Positions 43,925 to 51,783 of a stretch of 64,000 bases of DNA are shown here, in pieces. Position 1 is the stretch's first letter, and every line of letters starts with the position of its first letter. Location of the stretch: contig JAEZYE010000044.1 in assembly GCA_023419315.1 (NCBI GenBank), forward strand, positions 1 to 64,000, read 5' to 3'. The notes below the pieces were generated by a model. The model was not told the DNA's origin, made no database searches, and saw only the letters and a list, made by a program, of their open reading frames with translations. The position numbers and the translations under genes were made by a program. Origin of the DNA: Pseudomonadota bacterium (GTDB lineage Bacteria > Pseudomonadota > Gammaproteobacteria > Xanthomonadales > Xanthomonadaceae).

Positions 43925-46170
43925 CACCAGCTGAACCTCGCGGTGGCGGTGACCGTGCGGCCGGTGCCGTAATAGCAGGACGAAACGCCGCCGCAGGTGG
44001 ACACATACTGCTTGTCCGACAGGTTGCTGATGTTCAGCGCAAACTGCGTGCCGACCGCGCCCGTGCGGCCCAGGTCATAGCGAATGGCCGCGTCCCACAG
44101 CGTGTACGACGGAATCAGGTAGAGGTTCGCACTGTCGCCGTAGCTTTCGCCGTTGTAGCGCACGCCGGTGGCCAGGCTCAGGCCCGCCAGTGCACCGGAC
44201 TGGAAGGTGTAGTCGGCCCACAGCGCGGCCGTCCAGTCGGGCACCATCGCCAGCGCCTTGCCCTTGTAGCCGTTGTTGCTGCGGGTGATTTCCGAATCCA
44301 TCCAGGTGGCCGCACCGATCACGCTGAAGCCTTCCAGCGGCGTCACGCGGCCTTCCAGTTCGACGCCGCGCACGCGACCTTCGCCGTCCTGCACCTGGCA
44401 CTGGCTGCTGCCGTTGCTGCCGCAGGTCATGTGCGCCGGATCCGGATCGTTGGTCAGGATGTTCTGCTGGCGCAGGTCGTAAGCCGACAGCGTCACCAGT
44501 CCGTCGAAATCGGCCGGCTGGTACTTCACTCCGCCTTCCCACTGCTTGCCGGTGATCGGATCGAACGGCGTGCGGGTGAAGCTGAGGTTGACGTTGCTGC
44601 CGGACGGCTGGAACGACTCGGAATAGCTCAGGTACGGCGTGAGCCCGTTCTCGGCGACGAACAGCACGCCGGCATTGGCGGTGAACGCCTCGTTCTCCAC
44701 GCGCGTCGGCACACGGGCGCCGTAGACGCGGGTGATCGCGTTGTAGGACTGCGTCCAGGTGTCGTCGCGCGTCCAGTCATAGCGCCCGCCCAGCGTGAAG
44801 CGCCACTTGTCCAGCGCAATCTGATCCTGCAGATAGAGGCCCGTCTGGCGGTTGATGCCACCGGTGTAGTTGATGCTCGTGGTTGCCGGGATGTAGCCGG
44901 TGTAGACCGGATTGAAGATGTCGATCGGGTCCGGCGTATCAGTCGCCGTACCCATCGCGCCGCGCGCGCCGGTCCAGTCGGCCTTCTGCCAGTCAACGCC
45001 GAACAGCACCGTGTGCTCGGCCGCGCCGGTGGCGAATTTTCCGGTCAGGCGCGTATCGACGGTCTCGCCCTTCGAATCACCCACGCCCCAGGTAGCGCGC
45101 CGCTTCTGTGTATGCCCGTCCGGATTCAGGCCGCCATTGGTCACCACGGTGCGGAACAGCGACTCGACATCCGTGTGGCGCGCGCTCTGCGCGAATGACC
45201 AGCCGTTGCCGAAGCTGTGTTCGAACAGGTAGCCCGCGGTCCAGATCGTGCGGTCGTACGTATTCCACTCCGGCTCGCCAATGAACGTGGTGTTGTACAT
45301 GCGGCCGTAAGGCGTGGCGGTGAGCGTGCCGTTCATGGGCAGGAACTGGTACGTCGAGCCACCATCATCGCGCTGGTAGAGGCCCAGCAGTGTCAGGCGG
45401 GTCCGGTCCGCAATCTGGAACGTGTAGCTCGGCGCCAGGAACCAGTGCTGCTGATCGGTGTGATCGATCTGGGTGTCGCCATCGCGATAGAGGCCGACCA
45501 GGCGCATCAGGTGACGGTTGTCCTGCGTGCCGGTGCCCACATCGAACGCGGTGCTGTACTGGCCGTTGCCATCGATGCCCACGCGCAGGATCTGCTGTTG
45601 ATCCGGCTGCGGCGTCTTGCTCACCTGGTTGACCATGCCGCCCGGGGCGACCTGGCCATACATCACGGCCGCCGGCCCTTTCAGGACTTCCACCCGTTCC
45701 AGGTTCCAACTGTCGACCATCGTGCGGTTCCACTGGCTGCCCTGCGGTGCGCGCATGCCGTCGACGGTGACGTTGTTGCTCCAGCTGCCGGCATCGAAAC
45801 CACGGATACGGAAGTCATCGACGCGGTTGTCGATGCCGCTGCTTTCCAGCGCCACGCCCGCCACGTAGCGCATGGCCTCGTTGAGGTTCTGCACGCCGCG
45901 CGCGTCGAGCTCTTCGCGTGCGATGACGGAGACGGACTGCGCGGTTTCGGCGATCGAGGTGTCGGTCTTGGTCGCGCCGGAGGTATGCGTGGTGGTGCGA
46001 TACGCATTGACGCGCACGGTGTCCAGCGTGGTGATGTCGGCGTCCTTCTCACCGCCCGAAGCGTTCGGGGCGTCCTGCGCGGCAGCCGCCATCGGCAGCG
46101 CCAGGACGAGGGAAAGGGACAGGGAAAGCGGAGAACGCACGAGCGTGCGCGGAATGCGGATCGAAGACAC
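43924..46170 (-). CDS. TonB-dependent siderophore receptor
   Basis: This 748-residue outer membrane receptor has a signal peptide, a TonB box region (TLDTVRVNAYR), a plug domain (TAQSVSVIAREELDARGVQNLNEAM, RGFDAGSWSNNVTVDG, VEVLKGPAAVMYGQVAPGGMVN) and a 22-strand-type barrel ending in the aromatic ATARFSW. It resembles ferrichrome/ferrioxamine-type receptors. The start is GTG. It is the first gene of the operon, about 75 bases from a Fur-box-like site, so iron repression is expected. Confidence 0.9.
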   Translation of the reverse strand: MSSIRIPRTLVRSPLSLSLSLVLALPMAAAAQDAPNASGGEKDADITTLDTVRVNAYRTTTHTSGATKTDTSIAETAQSVSVIAREELDARGVQNLNEAMRYVAGVALESSGIDNRVDDFRIRGFDAGSWSNNVTVDGMRAPQGSQWNRTMVDSWNLERVEVLKGPAAVMYGQVAPGGMVNQVSKTPQPDQQQILRVGIDGNGQYSTAFDVGTGTQDNRHLMRLVGLYRDGDTQIDHTDQQHWFLAPSYTFQIADRTRLTLLGLYQRDDGGSTYQFLPMNGTLTATPYGRMYNTTFIGEPEWNTYDRTIWTAGYLFEHSFGNGWSFAQSARHTDVESLFRTVVTNGGLNPDGHTQKRRATWGVGDSKGETVDTRLTGKFATGAAEHTVLFGVDWQKADWTGARGAMGTATDTPDPIDIFNPVYTGYIPATTSINYTGGINRQTGLYLQDQIALDKWRFTLGGRYDWTRDDTWTQSYNAITRVYGARVPTRVENEAFTANAGVLFVAENGLTPYLSYSESFQPSGSNVNLSFTRTPFDPITGKQWEGGVKYQPADFDGLVTLSAYDLRQQNILTNDPDPAHMTCGSNGSSQCQVQDGEGRVRGVELEGRVTPLEGFSVIGAATWMDSEITRSNNGYKGKALAMVPDWTAALWADYTFQSGALAGLSLATGVRYNGESYGDSANLYLIPSYTLWDAAIRYDLGRTGAVGTQFALNISNLSDKQYVSTCGGVSSCYYGTGRTVTATARFSW

Positions 46171-46242
46171 GGAGCCAGCCTGTGGGTAGTGAACGGTTGG
46201 CTGACTACGGATACGTAGCGGCTATTGGCGCCAGTTTAACAG

Positions 46243-46259
46243 ATGAGAATTATTCGCAA
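46243..46259. promoter_or_regulatory. Fur box
   Basis: ATGAGAATTATTCGCAA contains TGAGAATTATTCGCA, which matches the 7-1-7 Fur consensus TGATAATTATTATCA at 12 of 15 positions. It lies about 75 bases upstream of the siderophore receptor gene, the expected place for iron-dependent repression. Confidence 0.7.
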
Positions 46260-46316
46260 TTGATCCAGATCAAGGCGCATCTCGCGCGCCATGCAGCGCA
46301 CCTCGACGTGCGCCTT

Positions 46317-46730
46317 CTAACCACCCCGGCAACGCTGCCAGCCGCCTGCGGGCGCGTGCACCTGCTCCCAACCATTCGCCAATCGCTTGAAGGCCTGGCC
46401 GCCGACGCAGGCATATCCGATCTGTTTTGCTTCCGGCGAACCCAGCGCCGGCAGCGTCACGATGGTGGTGGAAGGCGCGGGCCGCCCCGCGCGTTGCGCT
46501 TCGTTCTGCAGCGTCATGTTCTCGATGCTCTGGCAGAAGCCGACCATGCCTGGATGTGGATGACGGCGGTACTGCTCGCAGTTGAAAGGCGTCGTGTCCT
46601 TTGCCATCGAGTTGTAGGCCGCACGCGGTGCGGGCGGCACTTTCGGCACGCCGGCCCCTTTTGCCGTCCGCACCTGCGCCGAAGTGGATGCCGCTGCGGA
46701 AAGCAGCAGCATGAACAGAATCCTTGTCAT
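46317..46730 (-). CDS. Exported hypothetical protein
   Basis: This 137-residue protein has a signal peptide (MTRILFMLLLSAAASTSAQ) and a mature part with three cysteines (NCEQYRRHPHPGMVGFCQSIENM, YACVG). No known domain is recognised. It lies between the iron operon and the secretion locus and has its own space on both sides, so an operon link to either is not evident. Confidence 0.6.
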   Translation of the reverse strand: MTRILFMLLLSAAASTSAQVRTAKGAGVPKVPPAPRAAYNSMAKDTTPFNCEQYRRHPHPGMVGFCQSIENMTLQNEAQRAGRPAPSTTIVTLPALGSPEAKQIGYACVGGQAFKRLANGWEQVHAPAGGWQRCRGG

Positions 46731-46873
46731 GGCGTCCCCCCTCCGTGTGCGGAGAGGCTACTCCGGAATCCACGGGAGAGACAGTGCGTGATGCAGGAAC
46801 CGGCGCTCGCCGATCACGCATTCCATGCGATGCGCTTCGCCTGTTGCACGTTACGTTGAAGCTGCGCCGCGCT

Positions 46874-48235
46874 TCAGAACGTCACTGGAACGCGCGCGGT
46901 CAGCGTGTAGTCGGGTGTGTCGCGGGTGAGGCCGGCGCCGAGGGCGACGTTGAGGGAGACGTGCTCGTTGAAGCGATAGGTGCCGCCGAGCAGCAGCGTC
47001 GCCAGCGTGACGCGCACGGAGCCGGCGACGTCATCGCCATTCTGCTTCGTCCGACCGACGACGTTCATCTCGGTGCCGATACTGATCGCCGCCTTTTCGT
47101 TCAACGCCAGACCCAGGCCGAGGTTGAGCCCGAAAATGTCGCCGGCCCGGATGTCGCCAAGCAGTTCGGTCTGGTTGTTGAGCAGGCGGCGGGAAACGTT
47201 CTTGCGCTCGAAGTTGTAGAGGTAGCTCAGGCTGCCGAAGAACACGACCGGATCCGACGGATACAGCCAGGTGACGCCGGGTTGCAGTGCTTCGAAGCCG
47301 CTGCCGGTCGGCAGATCCAGCGGAAGCCCGGTGCCCGTCGTATTGGCCACGCAGCGGGTCACGCAGTCGGTGACGACTTCGAACAGATCGCGACCGGTGC
47401 GGCTCTTGTAGCGCAGCCAGCCGATATAGAACGCCTTGTCCGGTCCGCCCTGGTTGATCTGGTAGCGCGCGGTCATTTCCAGATCGCCCATGCCGTGCCC
47501 GCGCGCGTTGAACACGCGATCCTGCGCGGAACCGGTAAACACTTCGCGGCTTACCGTGTCGCCATTGATGTAGACATACGGCATCTTGCCTTCCAGTTCG
47601 AAACGGCGCGTGAGGCCGTAGCGCGCAGTGAGCGTCGCCACTGCGGTCGTCGTCTTGACCTGCCGGACGTCGATGAGACCGATGAGGATGGCCGGAATCA
47701 CCGTATAGCCGACCAATGCCACGCGGTCATTGGCCGAGTAGCCGTACTGGATGGAAGGCTCGAGTACGAGCTTCCCATTGGGCGTCAACACGCCGGGTTG
47801 CTCGAATATCTGCGCCACTTCCGGCGGGCGCGTGTCGGACTCCGGCGCCTGCCCCACCGGTTGCGGCGATGACGGTGCAGCAGGCGTTTCCTGCGCGGCG
47901 ACCGTGCCCGCGGGTGCGCTCTGCGCCGCGATATACGGCGCCTGGTTGAGCGCAGGCACGAGATTCGGTGCAGGCGCGCCGCGCGCCCGCGCACTGGCCA
48001 GGATTTCCTCGTTGAGCGCGGACTGCAATCGCGTCAGTTCCTGCTGCTGGATGTCGAGCGTCTGACGGGTCTGTTCGAGTTGCTGTCGCTGATCATTGAT
48101 CTGCCGCTGCAACGCATCCAGGCGATCGTCCGGCGATGCGGGCGGTGTCTGGAGTTGCTGTGCACCGGCAGCGACTGCGACGGCCAGGTTCAGCGCGACG
48201 GCAAGCGGCAGAAACGTCAACGACTTCCCTTTCAT
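46874..48235 (-). CDS. Outer membrane beta-barrel with N-terminal coiled coil (FapF-like exporter)
   Basis: This 453-residue protein has a signal peptide (1-25), a heptad coiled coil (about 35-82; LDALQRQINDQRQQLEQ), a Pro/Ala-rich linker (85-138) and a beta-barrel of the transporter/phenol_MetA_deg type from about 150 to the end (LEPSIQYGYSANDRVALVGY, closing LTARVPVTF). This order is that of FapF, the trimeric outer-membrane exporter of Pseudomonas functional amyloid. It is the last gene after a C39 peptidase and putative fibre proteins, which supports an export role. Homology to FapF itself is inferred from architecture. Confidence 0.65.
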   Translation of the reverse strand: MKGKSLTFLPLAVALNLAVAVAAGAQQLQTPPASPDDRLDALQRQINDQRQQLEQTRQTLDIQQQELTRLQSALNEEILASARARGAPAPNLVPALNQAPYIAAQSAPAGTVAAQETPAAPSSPQPVGQAPESDTRPPEVAQIFEQPGVLTPNGKLVLEPSIQYGYSANDRVALVGYTVIPAILIGLIDVRQVKTTTAVATLTARYGLTRRFELEGKMPYVYINGDTVSREVFTGSAQDRVFNARGHGMGDLEMTARYQINQGGPDKAFYIGWLRYKSRTGRDLFEVVTDCVTRCVANTTGTGLPLDLPTGSGFEALQPGVTWLYPSDPVVFFGSLSYLYNFERKNVSRRLLNNQTELLGDIRAGDIFGLNLGLGLALNEKAAISIGTEMNVVGRTKQNGDDVAGSVRVTLATLLLGGTYRFNEHVSLNVALGAGLTRDTPDYTLTARVPVTF

Positions 48236-48255
48236 GGCGTACCCTCGTGCAGGTG

Positions 48256-48765
48256 TCAGTGGTTGCCGGCGACCGTGATCAATGCGTCATGCAGTGCGCC
48301 GCTGCTGTTGAGTTCCTGGAACGTGCCCAGCGCGTTGCTGCCGATTTCCAGATGCGTCACCGTCACGATGCGCTGGTCGTCCAGCGTGTTCTGGATGACG
48401 ACGCCGCCTGGGACGCGGGTGGGTTCGAACCGGTTGCCGTCGCCAATCTGCACGACGATGCCTTCGTTGAAGGCGGCGAGATCGCGCGCTTCTTCCGCGC
48501 TGATGCGCGAGAGATCGGAAACACGCACCGCCATGTTCGCAGTCAATTGGCCATTGACGTAGACCGCGCGTTCGATGCCGAACGACAACATCGCGCCTGA
48601 CGGCAATTCGAAGCCGCCGCGCATTTCGTCCAGGCGCGCCGGATCAATCGGCTTCCACTCTTCACCGAGCGGATTGGCCGCCTCCTCCAGCGCGCATGCG
48701 CTGCCGGCACAGCAGGCCAGCAACGAAGCGAACAGCGCGCGATGCGCATGCAGGCGAGCGTCCAT
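48256..48765 (-). CDS. Exported protein with double-glycine leader motif (substrate 2)
   Basis: This 169-residue protein has a signal peptide (LFASLLACCAGSACA) followed by DPARLDEMRGG, in which L45, M48, G50 and G51 have the -7, -4, -2, -1 spacing of C39-peptidase leaders. The mature part (FELPSGAMLSFGIERAVYVNGQL and a beta-rich C-terminus ending LHDALITVAGNH) may be a fibre or accessory subunit. The same leader pattern occurs in the product of 49456-49899, and the C39 peptidase gene lies one base upstream. Function is otherwise unknown. Confidence 0.65.
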   Translation of the reverse strand: MDARLHAHRALFASLLACCAGSACALEEAANPLGEEWKPIDPARLDEMRGGFELPSGAMLSFGIERAVYVNGQLTANMAVRVSDLSRISAEEARDLAAFNEGIVVQIGDGNRFEPTRVPGGVVIQNTLDDQRIVTVTHLEIGSNALGTFQELNSSGALHDALITVAGNH

Positions 48766-48766
48766 G

Positions 48767-49456
48767 TCAGATGTCTCCCGGTCCGCGTCGCGGCATGGTG
48801 ACGTTGCGCAGGCCGTCGCGCTGGATGCCGATGTCCAGCGGCGCGGGTGGCGCGGTCTGCCAGTCACGCGACTGGTTGAAGCGTGCGAGTTCGCGGCGGT
48901 TGTGCACGACGAACAGCACGCGGTTGTCCCAGAGTGCTTCGAAACGCGAGCGCGGCATCGCGCGCGTGCCCCGCGCGGGATCACCGATCAGCACGCGTCC
49001 GTTCTTGATGCCCTTGATCACGACGAAGTGCCGATAGCCCCGATCATTGAGCAGCACGATGGCCGGAACGCCCTCTTCCTGCAGTTTTTCCAGCGGCAGT
49101 TCGAAGCCGTCGGCCTCGAAGCCCTGCGACTGCAGGTAGCGGCGCATGTCCAGCAGCGAGAAGCCGTCGCGCCGGATGCGCGCCTGATCACCGTGGTTGT
49201 ACATCCGAACGAAAACTTCTTCCTCGGTGACCGGATGGCCGTACTGGAAGGTCAGCAGCGTGGCGGTGGCGGCGGATCCGCAACTGAAGTCGTACTGCTG
49301 TGGAATGGTCGTGCGGAAGCGCGCTTCCTTCAGGCTGGTGACGCGCAGCTGGTAAGCGCCACCGGTCGGCACGCGCAGATCCATCTCCGACGCATGCGCG
49401 ACCGCTGCCGCCATCAGGCCAAACGAGAGCAGCCACATCGGGCATGCGCGCTTCAT
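48767..49456 (-). CDS. Exported C39-family peptidase (FapD-like)
   Basis: This 229-residue protein has a signal peptide (WLLSFGLMAAAVAHA) and a C39 papain-like domain with C59 in QQYDFSCGSAATATLL, H143 in YRHFVVIKG and D159 in IGDP. It is a stand-alone periplasmic enzyme, not fused to an ABC transporter. In Pseudomonas, FapD is such a peptidase in the amyloid operon. Here its likely substrates are the two neighbouring proteins that carry Met-Arg-Gly-Gly motifs. The start overlaps the stop of the gene before it (ATGA). Confidence 0.85.
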   Translation of the reverse strand: MKRACPMWLLSFGLMAAAVAHASEMDLRVPTGGAYQLRVTSLKEARFRTTIPQQYDFSCGSAATATLLTFQYGHPVTEEEVFVRMYNHGDQARIRRDGFSLLDMRRYLQSQGFEADGFELPLEKLQEEGVPAIVLLNDRGYRHFVVIKGIKNGRVLIGDPARGTRAMPRSRFEALWDNRVLFVVHNRRELARFNQSRDWQTAPPAPLDIGIQRDGLRNVTMPRRGPGDI

Positions 49457-49899
49457 CACGGCGTGGGGTCTGCGAAGTTGACGTTGACCACCATCGCGTT
49501 CTGTATCAGCACGTTGGTGCCGCTGTTCTGGATGACGGTGTTGATGCCGTTGGCGTTGTCGAACGCACCGCTGCCGACGTGGTTGTTGCCACTGACGATG
49601 CGGTCGGCGGAATTCCCGTCCACCGTGCCATCGACCACGATATTGCTCTGGTGATCGTCCTCGCCGCCGCGCATCGTCGCGAGGCGTGCGACATCCACCG
49701 GTGCGCCGATGCTGCTGACCGCGCGCTGCGGAAGCGTCGTCCATTGCGTCGGCAACTCCAGCGCGATTTCAGGTGCGCCGGTGTTCCGCGTTGCCGTGGT
49801 GTCGACCGGTTCGCCCGCGTAGGCGAGCGGCGAAACGGCCACCAGCGCCAGACCCATCAGGCGCAGGGGGCTTGATTTCAGATCAATGAAAGCGGGCAT
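49456..49899 (-). CDS. Exported protein with double-glycine motif and Asn-rich tail (substrate 1)
   Basis: This 147-residue protein has a signal peptide (LMGLALVAVSPLAYA) and then VDVARLATMRGG with L73, M76, G78 and G79 in C39-leader spacing. After the motif the sequence is rich in Asn, Gly and Val (IVVDGTVDGNSADRIVSGNN, GAFDNANGINTVIQNSG). It ends VLIQNAMVVNVNF, resembling the end of the Gly-rich protein upstream. An amyloid-type or fibre subunit is likely but unproven. Confidence 0.7.
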   Translation of the reverse strand: MPAFIDLKSSPLRLMGLALVAVSPLAYAGEPVDTTATRNTGAPEIALELPTQWTTLPQRAVSSIGAPVDVARLATMRGGEDDHQSNIVVDGTVDGNSADRIVSGNNHVGSGAFDNANGINTVIQNSGTNVLIQNAMVVNVNFADPTP

Positions 49900-49951
49900 G
49901 GTCCATCTCCCTTGCCGTGCGATCCGTCCACGCGGACTTCATCGATGCCGG

Positions 49952-49983
49952 AACCGATCCCGCCGCAGACGGCGGGATCGGTT
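49952..49983 (-). promoter_or_regulatory. Strong 14-bp stem hairpin between fibre gene and secretion genes
   Basis: AACCGATCCCGCCG and CGGCGGGATCGGTT are perfect arms around a four-base loop, in the 138-bp gap after the Gly-rich protein gene. No T-run follows on the minus strand, so full termination is unlikely. A partial attenuator or 3'-end stabiliser would keep the structural subunit transcript more abundant than the downstream secretion genes. Confidence 0.6.
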
Positions 49984-50037
49984 GCGCGTGGAGCAATACA
50001 CCAGTCGCGGGGGCAACCGGCGATCACGTCGGAGCGC

Positions 50038-51129
50038 TTACGGACCGACGGTCAGGTTGGCCTGGACGGTGATGCCCTGCTGGATCAGCGAGGCAAAGCC
50101 GCTGTTCTGTGCCGCCACCATGATGCCCGCCGCCGATTGGCCGACGCTGCTCATGCTGTTCGACATGTTGAACGCGCCCGCGTCATTGGTGACTGCGCCA
50201 CCGGCGCCACCGCTTCCGCCCGCTGCGCCCGTGCCTGCGCCACCGGTCGCTGCGCCGCCCATGCCCGCGCCACCCGTGGCCGCTGCACCTGCACCGCCCG
50301 CTCCACCATTGGATGCGACTGAACCGCTGCTTCCGCCGGTCGCCGTGGCGTCGCCACTGGTGGCCGTCGCTGCGCCCGCGGTTCCACCTGCGCCGGTTCC
50401 GGTGCCGGTGCCATCGCCATTCGTGCCGCCTGCACCACCGGCTCCGCCGGCGCCGCCGCTTCCGGAGGCATCGCCGTCGCCGCGTTCGCGCACGTAGCCG
50501 CCATCACCGCCGCGACCGCCGCGTGCACCGCCGCCGCCCCAGCCACCGCCGACGCCATCACCGCCACCGGCAAGGCTTGCGGATCCGGCATCGCCACTGT
50601 CGGCGTCGCCATCACCACCGCGACCACTCCAGGCCGCCGCATGTCCACCGCGACCGCCGTCACCACCCACGGCCCGACCGCCATCGCCGTCACCGCCATT
50701 CGCGCGGCCGCCGTCACCGTCGCCACCGCTTCCGCCGCGACCTCCGTTGGCGTCGCCCCAATTGCGCGCGACGTTGCCGATGTCATGCACGGACACGCCC
50801 GAAACGCTGCCGATCAGCTTCGTTTCGGCCACGGCCTTGCTGTGGTTGAACGCGTTGGAGAACGTGGAAGTCGCGGTGCCGCCGTTGTTCGCGGCAGCGG
50901 TTCCATAACCATCGGCACGCGCACGACCGCTGTTGTCGCGGTTGTCGCCATCGTGGGTGCTGTTGTCGCTGGAATCGTGGGTGCTGCTGTCCGTGGTGTC
51001 GTAGTCGACAGCGACGAGAATGTCGTCACCGTTGCCGTTTTCCGTGTTGGTCGCCTGTGCGAAGGCCTGTCCCGAAAGACCGAGTCCGAGCAGCACGGCG
51101 GATGCGATCAGAGTCTTACGCGTGCACAT
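50038..51129 (-). CDS. Exported Gly-rich low-complexity protein, putative fibre/amyloid subunit
   Basis: This 363-residue protein has a signal peptide (LIASAVLLGLGLSGQAFAQ), an Asp/Ser-rich segment, and a short ordered part (FNHSKAVAETKLIGSVSGVSVHDIGNVARNWGD). About 190 residues dominated by Gly, Asp, Ala and Ser follow (GGDGDGGRANGG and similar imperfect repeats). The ordered C-terminus is AGAFNMSNSMSSVGQSAAG followed by AAQNSGFASLIQQGITVQANLTV. The tail resembles that of the next gene product. It is the promoter-proximal gene, as expected of the main structural subunit. A shadow frame on + over the repeats is not a gene. Confidence 0.7.
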   Translation of the reverse strand: MCTRKTLIASAVLLGLGLSGQAFAQATNTENGNGDDILVAVDYDTTDSSTHDSSDNSTHDGDNRDNSGRARADGYGTAAANNGGTATSTFSNAFNHSKAVAETKLIGSVSGVSVHDIGNVARNWGDANGGRGGSGGDGDGGRANGGDGDGGRAVGGDGGRGGHAAAWSGRGGDGDADSGDAGSASLAGGGDGVGGGWGGGGARGGRGGDGGYVRERGDGDASGSGGAGGAGGAGGTNGDGTGTGTGAGGTAGAATATSGDATATGGSSGSVASNGGAGGAGAAATGGAGMGGAATGGAGTGAAGGSGGAGGAVTNDAGAFNMSNSMSSVGQSAAGIMVAAQNSGFASLIQQGITVQANLTVGP

Positions 51130-51203
51130 TTTTGATTCTCCTTGACGTCGCCTGCGCCCAGGGGAGGCGCTTTAAAAAACGACGGCGGTCACGCTTACAT
51201 AGA

Positions 51204-51234
51204 GAATGTTAGTCAGCCGGGGCTCGAATGTTAG
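51204..51234. promoter_or_regulatory. Direct repeats GAATGTTAG upstream of Gly-rich protein gene
   Basis: GAATGTTAG occurs at 51204-51212 and again at 51226-51234, 22 bases apart start to start, or about two helical turns. The second copy also forms GTTAG-N7-CTAAC with bases to its right. The spacing suits a dimeric activator such as a response regulator. They lie 75 to 105 bases before the Gly-rich gene start, between it and crcB. Confidence 0.45.
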
Positions 51235-51392
51235 GATTTCGCTAACGCGCCGACCGCTCGTCTGCCGCTCAAACGATGGCCGCGCGCGCCGACAAACGGC
51301 TGCCGTTCAAGGGCTTCGCGCGCGTTGTTGCGCTTTCGCATGGCGCGTGCGACCCACGGCGTCATCCATGCCATACACGGAGAAGCGACTTC

Positions 51393-51767
51393 ATGCATGC
51401 ATTGTTCGCCATCGCCATCGGCGCCACGTTGGGCGCGTGGGCGCGCTGGGGATTGAGCGTCTGGCTCAGTCCGGCCGACGGCCCGTTTCCGTATGGAACC
51501 CTGGCGGCCAACCTCATCGGCGGTTACGTGATCGGCGTGGCGGTGGCCTGGTTCGGCGAGCATCCGCAGATTGCACCGGAGTGGCGATTGTTCGTGATCA
51601 CCGGGCTGCTCGGCGGACTGACCACGTTCTCAAGTTTTTCGGCCGAAACGGTGCAATTGCTTCTGCGACAACAATACGGATGGGCCGCGACGATCATCGG
51701 CAGCCATCTGTTCGGTTCGCTGTTGCTGACGATGCTGGGCATCGCCAGCGTCCGCCTCTGGCGCTGA
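51393..51767 (+). CDS. crcB: Fluoride exporter CrcB (Fluc)
   Basis: This 124-residue membrane protein has four predicted helices and the Fluc motifs GAWARWGLSVWL, YGTLAANLIGGYVIG and GLLGGLTTFSSFSAETVQL. It forms a dual-topology fluoride channel in the inner membrane that protects the cell from fluoride. ATG 51393 gives the usual length. No fluoride riboswitch is visible before it. It converges with rarA. Confidence 0.92.
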   Translation: MHALFAIAIGATLGAWARWGLSVWLSPADGPFPYGTLAANLIGGYVIGVAVAWFGEHPQIAPEWRLFVITGLLGGLTTFSSFSAETVQLLLRQQYGWAATIIGSHLFGSLLLTMLGIASVRLWR

Positions 51768-51783
51768 CCGGCCCGACGACGGG

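Noticed and set aside
50100..50800. GC-rich repetitive DNA and long open frames on + and other frames
   Set aside because: The repeats come from Gly/Ala/Asp codons of the minus-strand exported protein; the + frames are low-complexity shadows.
51247..51392. Fluoride riboswitch upstream of crcB
   Set aside because: The conserved riboswitch core sequences are not visible in the leader.
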